Shown here: positions 1 to 12,516 of the stretch, piece by piece
Numbering within the stretch: position 1 is the first letter of the stretch
Layout: every line of letters begins with the position of its first letter
DNA from: Theobroma cacao
Taxonomy: Eukaryota; Streptophyta; Magnoliopsida; Malvales; Malvaceae
Assembly: GCF_000208745.1 (NCBI RefSeq)
Contig: NC_030854.1
Coordinates: 37,393,355-37,457,354 of the forward strand
DNA: 64,000 nucleotides
Direction of reading: 5' to 3'
Notes under the pieces: model-generated
Told to the model about the DNA's origin: nothing
What the model saw: only the letters and a program-made list of their open reading frames with translations
Databases searched by the model: none
Made by a program: the position numbers and the translations under genes

Positions 1-715
1 CTTGGAGAGTCACAATATGTCTTGTTTCAACCATATTTTCTCTACTTATCAGCTCAACCTGCATTTATCAAGTTCATAGTGAAATCAAGGCTCATTGGAA
101 ACTACCTTGACTACAACAAATCTTTCAATGTCTTTCTCAACTATTTTAGGCACACCGCCCATATCTGTATCCACAATATCATATGCTTAACCAAATTACT
201 ACTGAACTGACCTTAATAGAGTTCTTCGAATTGCCTCTGATATCACGAAGAGCCCAAGTACTTGGAGACCATGAAACTTCACTATCACCTTCACAGTTGA
301 GGGCTAAAGACACCCCTCCTTGTATCACAGCCTCACCTTCATCTCCCTCAGAAACCGATGTGTGCAGTAGCTCAACCGTGCCCCCATGCCACATTGGAGC
401 CTTGTAAGAAGTGATCAAACCACTTGGAAGCATTAGAGTAGCTGTGCTGCCATTATCCAACCCCATCTTCGCAACACAACTATCACCAATACCTTCAAAA
501 GTGACCCCATGGCCACTGAATTCTCCCTCTAGGTAGTCCACGTTGATTGGTTGGTAAGGAATCGAAGCCACAGATGCAAGTGGAAATTCTCTCCTGTTAT
601 TGCTGCGTTGAAGAGATGTAGAGGGAAGGTGAGGGTGATAACATAAATGATGGCTAGTTGGTGTTGGAGAGGAAAAAGGAGTGAAGTTGGGTGAGAAAAG
701 TGAACTGCAAGCCAT
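1..715 (-). CDS. NDF5: Chloroplast NDH subcomplex B protein, NDF5/PNSB2-like (partial, runs off window start)
   Basis: The N-terminal part of an aldose-1-epimerase-like (galactose-mutarotase fold) protein of the NDF2/NDF5 family, which acts in the chloroplast NDH complex in cyclic electron flow. Exon 1 runs from the ATG at 715 to 212 (168 codons, donor AAG|GTCAGT). Exon 2 starts at 58 after a TGCAG acceptor and leaves the window; it opens VELIS..ENMV, which aligns with the [10 protein letters not shown] opening of exon 2 in the next gene. The first ~50 residues are Ser/Pro/His-rich and lack acidic residues, consistent with a plastid transit peptide. An in-frame TTG lies upstream of the chosen start, but this ATG is the first in frame. 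The intron phase matches PNSB2 at 1780-3586, so the two are tandem paralogs. Family membership is firm. The assignment to NDF5 is inferred from its being the divergent partner. Confidence 0.8.
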
Positions 716-1779
716 AGTAATACTTCCTGACTGCAATAATAAGACGCTTTCCTTATCTTTTTTATATGTTAGTTGCAGCTAGCTAGGCTGCTCAGGAGGT
801 CCATTTGCAGTGGCATCTAGAACCAGAGAGAAAGATCAGGGTGGTCCCTTATCCTTTGCTTTCCATTAGGATAATTCAACTGATATCTTTGGTTGGTTCT
901 GATTGAAGTCTTGAAAGATATTTCTGTACCCCTTTTTCTTCGGGACGGTACCAGCTTCTCTTACTATTACCAAGTCCTTTGTCAAGTAATCAACCTTATC
1001 TTTTTCAGATGGTAGAAATGGGCTTAGCATATTTAGCTTGATTTCCGTTTTTCTTGGTTCTCAGCTCTCTCAGTGTGCCCCACTCCTGACAAATTCAAAT
1101 TCAAACATTTCATATACTGTTTCTTTTAGCGTCAATGTGTTACAAACTTGAAAAAGGTGACTAGAAGCAAACTATGCTAATTGGAGTCCATTTTGGTTCC
1201 TTCTAAATTTAATGGTTTCATCACTTATATAGCACCTGTACTTCGAAGCAGCTAAGTGCAACTGTACCGGACCATTACATTATTTCCATTAAGGTTTATC
1301 TCTATCTAAATAGTTAATTTGATAAGGTGTACAACGTCAACCCTCATAATTCTAAAATCTCCCTCTTACCTATCCGATATGAGATTTCGTCACATTCTCT
1401 TATCCAAGTTTGTAACACTCACGTTACGGATTAAGCAACCTTATCTACTCTTATTTGTTGGAAAGCTTTGTGTGACATCGAAATCAAGTTCAGGTTGATT
1501 TTGGTATCACTTTATCCTAAAACTATTATCCTCTTTTTAAAAAGTTAATTTTATAAGATATGCAACGTCTACGCACAAACTTGTAACAATTTCATTGCAA
1601 ATGTTGACATCAACCTTTTAACCTTCTATTTTGTTATTGTGAGCCTAAATCGAACTCAATGAGTTGATGAATTGAAATTACATAGACAATAGACGAGACT
1701 AATGATTTGCAAAACCAATTTTTCTATGGAGAAAAAAGAAAACAAAAATGAAAATTTTTTCTGTTAATGGAACATATAA
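716..1779. other. Intergenic region between the two NDH-subunit paralogs
   Basis: About 1.06 kb between the start of the NDF5-like gene and the stop of PNSB2. It should hold the promoter of the former and the 3' end of the latter. It is moderately AT-rich, and I see no open frame, RNA gene or clear repeat. Confidence 0.6.
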
Positions 1780-3586
1780 TTACAGGTTGTCATGCTCAAT
1801 GACTTGTGCTCCTCTCCAATTTTCTCCAGGTTTCACTACCACTGGCACCATCATTGAAGCCGGACCTGTGCAGATAAAGTATTCCTTCCCATACTTTTCT
1901 GATAAGGAACCAGGGCTGGACAAGTATATATCTTCAAACCCCATTCGTATTACCCTGAAGAAGAGTTCTCTGTCCTGGAAAAAAGGAAGCAACAACAAAT
2001 AGAGGAAACTTCAGTATATACTTCAAGCAGACACTGAAAGTTCCAAGTAATGGAAATAGAAAAAGTTTAGTTTTACCTGATCAAGAGTTTCATATTTTGA
2101 TGGTGGGGTGTTATAAATTGCCTTTAGTCTCTCTGATGGAGGAGCAGCATATACTCTACTGAGCTTATTCTTCAAGATGGTGATTGGCACATCTTGTGTT
2201 GTCCACACACCTGGTTTCTTTTCATTCTCTGAACCAAACCATCCAGAAGATTCAGATTTCATTGCTTCAGAGGGAGATAAGAGTTCGAAAGGTGAAGATA
2301 AAGGTGGATGTGAGCAGTAAGAGCAGCCTTTGAGTCCATTGATTGCTGTGCGTCCTCTCTTTTTGAAGTTCAGATGGCTAAGTATGGCACTAGTTAAAGT
2401 CACATCTTTGCGGCCATTGTTCTTTACTATGACTGCTGTTGCTATGCTTAGTGGATAGAGGGAGACAACATAACTTATATTTAGAGTTCCAGCGGTACAG
2501 CTCAACTCAACCTGAAAGAAAGCATCAAAACCAAGAAGATAACTTTTCTTTCACGAATTCATGGACATAATCATAGAAAGATATTATTCATCACTGAAAA
2601 CAGTGAATCAAAGATATGTAGAAGGCCTGCAGCTACAGAATTTATTGGTCTTTCTGTTCTTATTTCCACCAGCAAAAGCAGCAGAGTTTCATACAGTGTA
2701 TGGGAAGTCTCCTAGAGCAAAAGCAGCAGAGTTTCATACAGTGTATGGGAAGTCTCCTAGCTAACAAGTTTTAACTACCTACCACATTGCTTAACAGAAA
2801 TTCATCAACAGATTAATCAAAAGAGTGGGTTTATAGGAATTAATTTCATTTTGCCCCATCTTATGAAAAAATCTTCTAGACAATCTGCAGAAAGAGGAAA
2901 AGAATCAATATAAGCAATTCTAGATCAAGAAACCCCATAATTATCTTTATCCGTACGGCATATGCTGATCAGATAGCCTATCCTGAACTTTTTGCTATAT
3001 TATGCAGAATTCAATCTGAAGCAACCCGAAAATGGCTTTCAACTGTGTCCATGTGTGGCCTCTACGAGAGAGGAACTTATAATCTGAGGGTAACACTTTG
3101 AACAGCAGAATTTTAAACTACATGAACTAGGACAAGTGTATGCAACTAAGAAAAAACCTGCAGAGCATCAATGGAATCATTATCAGCATCCTTTACAGTC
3201 CACCCCGCACCAGACAGAAGCGACCCTTTTGAACTTTTATCTGATGCATCATTGATAACCAAACCAATCCCTCCTTTGGCCTTGGTAGAGTCCCCTCCAC
3301 CTGCAGGAACAGTATACAGGATCTCCTCGAGGCCATCATCTTTCCAATATACTTTAGGCTTGTATGAAGTGACATGAGCATCAGGTATTCTCAGTCTCAG
3401 TGAGCTCCCATTTCTTACTGTCAGCTCAACGAATGGAATGTTATTGGACTCCGAGAATTTGATGCCTTTACGACCAAATTTTTCATCAAGAGCCTCAGGA
3501 ATGGGAAGGGTAGTTGTAGCAGGAGAGGCTGAAGAAGCTTTGATTATGTTTGGTTTTGGAAGAGAGAAAGAAAGAAGAGAAGCCAT
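1780..3586 (-). CDS. PNSB2: Photosynthetic NDH subunit of subcomplex B 2 (PnsB2/NDF2), chloroplastic
   Basis: A nuclear-encoded subunit of the chloroplast NADH dehydrogenase-like complex, which supports cyclic electron flow around photosystem I. Three exons: 3586-3158, 2511-2077 and 1974-1780 (143, 145 and 64 codons plus TAA), giving 352 residues, the usual family length. All introns are phase 0 with GT-AG ends. The ATG at 3586 opens [12 protein letters not shown], a transit-peptide-like leader. The mutarotase-like body starts near residue 40 ([10 protein letters not shown]) and continues through [10 protein letters not shown] and [10 protein letters not shown] to the terminal [12 protein letters not shown]. 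The fold is that of aldose 1-epimerases, but in this family it is structural rather than catalytic. Intron 1 carries a perfect 45-bp tandem duplication. The gene lies head-to-tail upstream of its paralog at 1-715. Confidence 0.9.
2671..2760. repeat. Perfect 2 x 45-bp tandem duplication in PNSB2 intron 1
   Basis: The units 2671-2715 and 2716-2760 are identical over all 45 bases; each starts AGCAAAAGCAGC and ends GTCTCCTAG. Identity between the copies implies a recent event. The repeat lies between exon 2 (starting 2511) and exon 1 (ending 3158), clear of both splice sites. Confidence 0.95.
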
Positions 3587-4247
3587 TGTTGGAAGGAAGA
3601 ACTCTGTTAGCTTCCGCACAGCAGTGGACTAAGCTGCTAGGCTCATCCTTTAGCTAACTGTTTTGTTTGGATATGCTTTTTGGCTTTCAGCAGTTTTCAC
3701 ATATTTGCACTTTCCTCCTATATAAACCTCTTTATTCGAGGACTCTGAAGAATTCAACCAATTATTTTTATCCACCAATATTTTTTATATTTACTATTAA
3801 AAACTATCATTTATGAAAAAAACAAATTTATTTGATTTATTTTAGCATAAAGAATGTTCAACAAAATTTACGATTTTTATTTTGAAATAAAAAGTTTTTC
3901 CCAAATTTTATATATCTATTAAAGGGTGGAATATGAAACATTGAAATATTCCTGTAAAACATAAGCAAAGGGAAAATTTAATATTTGATATCAGAAAATG
4001 TCAATTGCCAAGGGTAGCAACATTCATGGAGTTTACTGTTGGAAAATTACAGCACTGATACACTAAAATCACAGAACATCACCACCACCACCACCCAACA
4101 TAAAATTCTCAAGCACAAGCAAAATTTTTCTTTCAGCTAAAGTGTTTTCAGCATCTCGGAAGAAAACAAAAGATGCCTAAACAAAGTTTGAAAACCAGCC
4201 CGGTGAGAAACACAAAAGAAAGATAATCAATCATGCTGCACAAAGGC
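3587..4247. other. Intergenic region upstream of PNSB2 and downstream of CCT8
   Basis: About 660 bp. It holds the PNSB2 upstream region and, near 4078-4096, a short (CAC)n-type run in or next to the CCT8 3' region. The middle is very AT-rich. No further gene is seen. Confidence 0.6.
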
Positions 4248-7200
4248 TTAGTCCTCATCCATTCCCGCAGGCTGATCTCTCCTTGGACCTCCAGCTGGTT
4301 TTGCCATGATAATCTACAACATTGAATGAATGGCATGGTCAGCTTGGTGAAGGAAATTTTTCAAAAGGGTATATGAATCTGGTGCCAAGGAATAAATACA
4401 GTGTTGTTTCCATTTTCAAGCTTTCTGTTTCAAGCTGATTACCTGATCTACCCGTAGCACGGTGCAGGCAGCATCAGTAGCATATTTGAGAGCGAAAAAC
4501 CTGCCAAAAGGAAAAACACACACATAAGAAAAGGAAGTCAATGGTTGTACTTTTTGTTGACACATTTATGATTGAGGTATGAAATGCTAATTTTCCACAC
4601 AAGTAAGAACAATAGAATCACAAGCCTTACAGTTAATTTTCAGAAGATGTAAATAGCAACTTACTTAGTGACATAAAGATCCCAAATGCTCATGGTTGAG
4701 GCATCCTTGCAAACACCATCCTCAGAGTCACCTCCTCCCAAGTCGATGCCCACTTTGGTATTTCCGGATGCATGTTTTTCATACAGCTTAGATATAACAT
4801 CCATTGGATTGAGTCCAGCATTCTCTGCCAAAGTTCTTGGTACCATTTCAAAGCTTTCAGCGAATTTAGCAATGGCATACTGATCCAATCTGCAAAATAT
4901 CCCATGTTGATGCTAATAGTCTCTTCTAGTATTTATCTAAATCTACTATAAAAACCAAATTTATAACAGATTCCTAACTAAGAGATCAAATATACATGAC
5001 AAATCCAAGATATAAAGAAGTAATGTAAAACAAACTTGACAGTCAACAATGCAAAAGTTGCTTCAATTTAGACATCCAGCACAGCCAATGTATAAGATTA
5101 AAATGTGTTACTACGTCCAAAAGAAATAGTAGTTAGGCAGGTAGACTGTCATCAAGGCATAAACATTCTCATATGCCATTCATGCAATTGTAACACATAA
5201 TCATGAAAGCTAAAGATGAAAAGTTACATGCAGAATGAAGCTTTGCAATAAGTAAGTAAAAGCAAAGGAAGACAAATAGACCACCCTGTTTCCTTAAAGG
5301 AAAATTCCTTCAATCTTCTCGCCAATTCAATCTCAGTAGCTGCAGCTCCAGGTACTATACGGCTGTCCCTACACATTGCCTGACCAAAAAACATGGGCAT
5401 TAATGTTATAATGATACTTCCCTTGAAATTTACATAAAAAAAAGAACAGAAAATACTGTTTCAGCAGTTGAGAAAAACAAAACTCAAAAAGGTTTATACA
5501 GGAAAAACGCTACAAACACTTGGACGACTGAGTAGGAAAAATGTAAAAAAATTCAACAAAGATAACCTTATATGTATTCACTCCATCATCAACAGCTCTT
5601 TCAAGATCATCCAATATACTATCAGTACTTCCTCGCAGAACCACAGTGGCAACTCTGTTACCACCTTCTTCACTTCTCACAACAGTGACCTACATTCAAA
5701 TAGCAAGGCAAAATGAAGCGAGCAAAAGATAAGGACCCAAATATGACTAAAGCAACCCCTTCAAACATACCCGAGAACCACCGATTTCCTCAACTGAAAC
5801 TGAATCAACAAATCCCAAATCATCTGGCTTTGGTTGGCTGAGTTTCAACTGCCGAAAGAATGAAAGACCCATTAGATTAGAACGCAAAAGGTATAATCTT
5901 TTTTCTTTTAACATAATCTAGATAGAACACTCACGAGAGCAGCAGTGCCTGTTGTGCGGCAAAAGCGTCGCAGTTCAAACTTTGAGCTGATTTTCAAGAC
6001 CATTAACCTACAAGAAAAAGATCCCAAATTAAAAATGTTTAATAAGACTGCAAAAGCTCCAAAGCAAAATATTTGTGCATCTGAAAATTGGCCAATCTAT
6101 TAACACTTTATATTCAACATCATAGCAATACGGAAACTTAATCTATAGAAGAAAGAACAAAAAGCACAATTAGAACTACGAAATGGAAACTAAATATACT
6201 TGTAACGTTCACAGAAATGCAATGCCATTTCACCGACTGCTCCTCCACTGACAATAACTTTGGCACCAGAATCAGCAACTGCTTTAATGAGCTCCTCAAC
6301 CTTAGCTTCTTCAGTTTTTGCATAATTCTCTAGCTGCAAGGATACACCAAGAGAAAACCTTCCACATTTAGACATATTTGAAAAGCCAATTTTCTGATCA
6401 ACATAGACCATCATAATAGATATATAATCACCATAATTGGCACAAATTGAAATGTATACATACCTAAAAGACAAGTGTTGTATATTATGCCTGAAAAGCT
6501 CAGATTAAAAAATAAAAACAAGTTGAGAAATTCTCATAATACCTGCTCAGCAGAGTGAATCAATACAGTTCCTTTTGTTTCAGTAGCAGATGTATCAATA
6601 CCACTGGCAAACACAGCCACCTAATATGAAGTGAGCAGAAAGGCACTGGTCAGAAAGCAATGAGAGAAAAACTTTTGTAAAACTTAATCAATGAGAAATG
6701 AAAGGATAGAGAAAAATAAATGTGTACCTTTGCCTTCTCCATTCGCTTTATACTTCCCACAGCATCACCTTTTAAAACCATCCCCCGAACTATTGTACAA
6801 TTATGCAAACCTCCTCCAACAAGCTTTGACACACGGACATTATCAACATCAAAATTCGCAGGATTCTTGGGGCAGACTTGGATACATGCCTATGATGCAA
6901 AAGAAACAAAGAAAAAAATGCCATGATATCCTTTAAGAGAACAGCTAATGGAATAATTAATTAGCGATACACAAAGGGAACGATTTGCAAATTACATCAG
7001 CTATAAGGGAACACAAAATATCTTCCTGTCCATGTTGTTTGCTAGCAACAGCCGCTTTCATTCGAGTAACGACTTGCTCTTTATTCCTAACATCCATTTT
7101 TTCAGAACCTTTCTCCACCAGTTCTGACAAAACCTCAATCGTCTGCAAAAACATTAAAAAAATAAAACAAAATGATAAATTAGGCCACTTCATCATCCAT

Positions 7201-7830
7201 ATTTAACATCACTTAAGTCATTTAAGTTACTTGGCAAAGCATAGGGCAAACCTTGTTAATAGCTTTAGTATATCCACTTATGATCTCACTAGGGTGCAAG
7301 CCAGTCCTAATAAGCTCCTCTGCGTTTTGGAGAAGCTCGCCGGCAAAAGAAATCGTCAAATTAGCCCCATCACCAATTTCCTCTTGCTGAGCCTTACCCG
7401 CTAGAACTAATATCTTTGCAGCAGGATGCTGAACCTCAAGCTCATTGACAATAGTAGCAGCATCATTCGTGACAAAGAGCTTGTCTAAATGATTAATAAC
7501 CATCTTATTCATACCTAAGGAACAGTAGATCAAACATTAAAGCAGAACAAGAATTCAAGTAAATGCAGAATTAGGGAAGTACAGTTGATCCGGATTTCAA
7601 ACTGAAACAGAGTAAGAAAAAAAACAGCAGATTTCAAATCACAAAAAAGGAAAGAGAAAAGCGAATAGAGAGAAATGGATACCGTCGGGCCCGAGGGAAG
7701 TGCGGGTGATGGTGGAGAGTTGCTTGCAAGCATCGATGTTTTTGAGAACAGCTTCGTCGAGACCTGAGAGATGCTTGTGACCTTCCTTCAGCATCGATTG
7801 TATCCCATATGGCTGCATCGAGAACCCCAT
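4248..7830 (-). CDS. CCT8: T-complex protein 1 subunit theta (CCT8), cytosolic chaperonin
   Basis: The theta subunit of the TRiC/CCT chaperonin, which folds actin, tubulin and other cytosolic clients using ATP. In plants CCT8 is also needed for cell-to-cell trafficking of KNOTTED1-type homeodomain proteins. Thirteen exons: 7830-7683, 7514-7252, 7142-6996, 6889-6728, 6620-6543, 6333-6200, 6007-5935, 5848-5771, 5689-5567, 5379-5285, 4889-4665, 4500-4443, 4313-4248. They sum to 549 codons plus TAA, the expected subunit length. Group II chaperonin signatures include TRTSLGPDG (residues 42-50) and GDGAN (97-101), the nucleotide-binding and catalytic motifs. The tail is short (..GGPRRDQPAGMDED). 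Exon 10 ends in a weak donor (GTGGTC). AAACCCTAACCCTA lies about 65 bp upstream of the ATG. Confidence 0.96.
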
Positions 7831-8932
7831 TTCTCTTCTTCTTCTCCTTCCTTTCTACAGTAACCTTACTCGAAGGAGAGCAAGAAAGTGTAAAACCCTA
7901 ACCCTAGAAATGGAGAAATGGGGAAAAAAATTGAAACTTTTTTGGTTTTAGAAGAAGAGGGAAGAGCAGAGAGTGGAACTATAAGTTTAGTCCCAGAAAG
8001 CCCTAGAAATGACCCTTTTCCAGCATGCGCGATGCATGTGACAGAGAGAATTTGCTTATGATAAGCTTTTTCTTTTATTTTCTGAATATGCTTTATCATG
8101 TGATTTCTTGCCATTAATAACTAAAAAATAAATACTTTTTTATTTTTGAAAAATATAGATTTATTTAAATTCCTAAATAATTCAGATATTTCTATAAAGA
8201 TTTGCTCTTATTATTAGATACAAATAAAAAAATATATATTAGGATTTGATAAACCTTTTCTGTTTGGTAGTTGAATTTGATAAATTTGAGGAATTATTAA
8301 CATTACCAACAAATTTATTTACTTTTTAACTAAAACCAAATATTCAGGCCAGCAATTAAGAGAAAAATTGGACCATTTTAGAACCACATTTATTTGGTAA
8401 AAATTTCATATATTAGGAGTTTATTTAATTCATTTTTTAATGGTTCAATTAGTATTTACAACATATTAAATTTCACATTTTTTAAACTTTTTTCCCATAA
8501 TAGAAAGATTTGAGAACAAGAACAGCACAATATCTTCTCTTTTACTTTCCATGTATAGAAACAACCATGTCTTCATCAAATGCAAGATGCAAATAGGATT
8601 AAACTACTTTCCCCCTTGGGCAATTTTCTTTTTCTTCTTCCTCAACTCTTTTCTCATTAAGAAAAAAACAAAAGGGATAACAAAGGATGAAAATGGTAAA
8701 AAAAGAAAAACTCAAAAGAGGGTATTGAGCAGAGTCAACATTCTGTCTCACCATGCTGCTATAAGGAAATGCTGAAAGGTGCTTGCCTATTCCTACTTCC
8801 TCAGCAATTAAGCTTTCATCAAGTCCCAGTTGATAAAAAGCGAGCAAAATAGGCTTATATGAATTAGCTAAACTTGTTAATAACCCAACCAAAAGCACAA
8901 ATCCTATTCTAAAACTCTAAGAAGGAAGCCAA
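7831..8932. other. CCT8 promoter and ECT 3' flank
   Basis: About 1.1 kb of AT-rich DNA. The first ~150 bp is the CCT8 5' leader and promoter. The remainder contains no supported gene; 8600-8930 is probably the 3' UTR of the YTH gene. Confidence 0.6.
7893..7906. promoter_or_regulatory. Telo-box-like motif upstream of CCT8
   Basis: AAACCCTAACCCTA, one full telo-box plus an extra CCCTA repeat, sits 63-76 bp upstream of the CCT8 start codon. Telo-boxes are common near the transcription start of plant genes expressed in dividing cells, which fits a chaperonin gene. Function here is inferred from motif and position only. Confidence 0.5.
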
Positions 8933-11900
8933 TTAGCAAGCACTTGCGACGCAAACTGAATTGGCGGGGCCATCTTCAGTTGTAGCGACTGATCCATTCT
9001 CTTCTACAGGTTTCACATCTCCATTCGACTTTACAACCTCCGCTGCTGATGCAACCGGTTGTTCTTCTATCAAGGCTGCCTCTACAGATTTATCTGTAGT
9101 CTCCTTTGCTACTGCCGAATTTTGTTCGTTATCAGTTACAACATCATCATTAGGTTGCCCATTTGAAACCTGTTTACGAAGAATTTGAAGTAGTTAATAT
9201 TTAAACAGTTTATGCAAGCCATCTACCAGGTTCTATATAATAGAAAGTATGAAAAACAGGCACATTTAATTAAAAGCCAGATATACCTGTTTTTGTAACA
9301 GCTGATGCTTGGCCTTTTTCTCCTGGATTATCTTTTGACGAGCCTCATAAAATTCAAAATCATCAAGAATGCATGTCTTACTGGAATGATCCTTAAAGAT
9401 TTTGAGAATTTGAATCCCCTGCTCAAAATTAACCTGCAGCAGCCACCAACCATTTACAATGGGAAGAATGAAAATTACAAAAACAAGAAATAAGACACAC
9501 ACCGACACAATTACACAGAGAGAGAGAGTACCTCCTGGGTGTCCCTACTATTAGTGACGGGCTTGTTCTCATTGTTCTCAAGTGTTATGTGCCTCAATGA
9601 AGTGTTTGGCACATCCTTAACGATGTGCCACTTCACAGGGAAGCAACCAGTCCACTTGTCTTGTTGCCAGTATTCCATAGTTTTGTTAAAATCAACTGGG
9701 CCCACCATCTCTGCTAAACCAACAAATTGTCCACTGGTATTAACCTGGAAAAGGTGCAGGCTCAGTAAAAACCATGCATATCATTTACTCACTAAATCAA
9801 GACAGCAGAGAGTAACGTTAATCATACTCACAGAGAACAACAGAAATACAGGACAGCCATCAGGCTTATCGTTGGCCTCACAGAATGCTGCATCTAGTTT
9901 CTTGTTGCCATTAGATGTACTGGCCCAAACATTGTATTTAATGCTTTTGTGGACATCATCCTCACTATAGGATTTAATGACAAAAAACTTTGCATCTGAA
10001 TAACTCTCAGGAAAATCTTCTTTATTGTACTGCTCCATATCTGGAACAAGAGTAACATTGTTCTCCTTGTTGCTCTCAGTCAGTGGAAGGTTCTGATCTT
10101 TGACAGCCAGTGTAGCAGATTCAAAATCATCCTGACTCTTATACCCCTTTACTCTAGGTCCTTTGTTCAGCTCACTTAAACCATCCATATTCTCTTTGCC
10201 ATAACCACGACCCCTAGATTTGTTGTTGTTACCAACAGTGTACCACCCTAGTCCTTTCTTCCAGGAATCATAGCTATATGATCCATAACCAGAACCACCC
10301 CTGATGGTGCTTCCATAATGACTGTAAGCCATGTTGTTCGGGTACATGTGGTTCATGTATCCATATGCTTGGGCTACGCCTGATGATGGTCTTGCATTAT
10401 GCAAATTCTGTGTTCAGATCATTAAGAACAATTAGGTCAATCGACAATGAAGAAGTGAACAAGCAAATCCTATATCTATCTACCTACCTATCTATCAATC
10501 TACTTTGCGAATTTTTATCTGTGTTTGTGCATGCGTGTGGGTTGGGGTTTAGATATCTATAACGCAGAGATTCAAATCTAAGAAACAAGCAGTTTCAACA
10601 TACCACAACATGAGGGAATGGGTGAACATTCTGATTCCTGCCAGATGAAAGGTTGTTCGTGTATGAAGAGAACCCACTATTTGCAGCATGCTTGGATTGT
10701 CCATTAGAAGACATTGACATATCTAACCAAGGAACTGTTGACTGAATCCCATCATAGCTAAATCTTGGATCCTGATAACCTTGGGACAGATTACCTGTTG
10801 GCAAGCCTCCTCTTTTGTAAGACGCATTGGGGTTTAGGGAAGAGCTTTTGAAAGTTGGTTTTAATGACCCTGACCCATTATTACCACTCAAACCTCCACC
10901 ACTTGCTATAGTGCTTGAATTTCCCTTATTTGTATCAATTGATAAGGAAGCTTGTTCAGCTACACCAGAAGTCGAAACCTCCACTTGAGATGCACTGGCT
11001 TGACTAGTCTGCATAGGTGGTTGGTAATAAGGGCTTGGATAATGGTATTCTTGCAGCGCATGCAGCTGACCATCATGTCCCATAGCAGGAAGAGGTGAAC
11101 TGGGCACAGAATACGCTCCATATGGCATATAACCATAAGTTTGCTGGTACATGTAAGAGCCATTATCACCATAGAAATCCTGTCAATAGACATTAAGCTT
11201 ATTAAATACAATACTCAGACTGAATAGATTTCCAAAGCAAATTAACAGGATAAAAATTAAACCCATTTCTGTCTTCCAAATACCAAACTCTATAGAAAGA
11301 AAATATCAGCAAGACCACCACAAATTACAAATCCAAAATTCATCAAAACGAAAATGTTAGCAAGACCACTATGTAAACTCCAAATGGCCATTATTTTTCA
11401 GACCATTATACAAAAAACATATTTCCAATGATTGGTTTCAGAACAACTTCAAGAAAGATTTAGCCTTCTGCCTAAATCAATAGGCAACAGTGGTAATCAC
11501 CATAACAGAGATCCATTTCTCCCTCAAAGATTTTGCATCATTGTCATCACAAAGGGGGCTGTTGACAACAATTCAGTTTATACAAGTAACCAAGCAGCCC
11601 ACTTGAATCCCACGGCTCAAGTTGCACAGAACCTAATAAATTTGTCAACCAACTAATCTAACCAATAAAAGTAAAATTTTTATCAACCACAAGAATAAGA
11701 ACTCAGCATCTTGCAATCCAAGTAGTACCTTCTTGAAAGGCTCAGGAACCTTGGTGGTCTTGGCCTGTGAATCCAGAGACAAGTTCTCCAGTGAATCTGC
11801 AACTTCTGTGATTGTAGTAAAGGATACAAAACAAAATCAAGAATTTTAAAATTAAACTCTACAAAGGTTCAGATATATCCAAAGCATACCACTTAAATCA

Positions 11901-12516
11901 ACAACAAAACCATAGCTTCAAGCAATCAATATTACACATAGGATAGACCATCCACCCACAAATTTATCGGTGTTCACAAATTGCAACAAACAAAGATCCA
12001 AAGATAAAAACACATTTAAATTCATAAGCTACCAAACCATCATACTCAAATCTATAAAAAGATGAAAAATTTGAGCCAAGAGAATAGAATTAAGCATAAA
12101 CTGAGTTAAAAAAAAAAACTTTCCAGTAAACCCTACCAAAACCCATCTAAAAAGTCACACAAAAAATTCAAAAGCAAAGATCCAAAGATAAAATACATTC
12201 AAATTCATAAACTACCAAAACCAACAAACCCAAATCCATAAAACTGAAATTTAGTATAAATTTTTTAAAAAAAAAACAACTTTTGAATAAACCCCACTAA
12301 AACCCATATAAAAAAACTATTACCCAATAAAGTTTATAAAAAAAAACAAATAACAATCAGTTAAGACCTGAAAACAACAAGCAAATCCTTAAAGAACCAA
12401 AAGTTAATACTAAAAACCAACAAAAAAAGAAAATAGAAATATCCATCCACGAATCTACAATAACAAAGCATACCGAGAGGAGTAAAGTTAGCAAGGATAC
12501 GATCAGAGGTGGCCAT
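8933..12516 (-). CDS. ECT: YTH-domain m6A reader of the ECT family (ECT1/2/3-like)
   Basis: A cytoplasmic reader of N6-methyladenosine in mRNA. Seven exons: 12516-12474, 11805-11729, 11179-10604, 10407-9832, 9744-9532, 9433-9287, 9169-8933, for 622 residues plus TAA. The long N-terminal region (1-370) is low-complexity, rich in Tyr/Gly/Ser/Asn/Pro, as in ECT proteins where it drives condensation. The YTH domain starts near 370 ([20 protein letters not shown]). The three aromatic-cage tryptophans are present: W393 (YNVW), W450 and W455 (YWQQDKW). After the domain comes a helical [16 protein letters not shown] stretch and an acidic, Ala/Val/Glu-rich tail ending SVCVASAC. Exons 3 and 4 are both exactly 576 bp. 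The gene lies head-to-tail with CCT8, as I recall for Arabidopsis ECT1 and CCT8. Naming within the ECT family is uncertain. Confidence 0.93.

Noticed and set aside
4078..4096. CAC/ACC microsatellite near CCT8
   Set aside because: Ordinary short tandem repeat with no sign of function.
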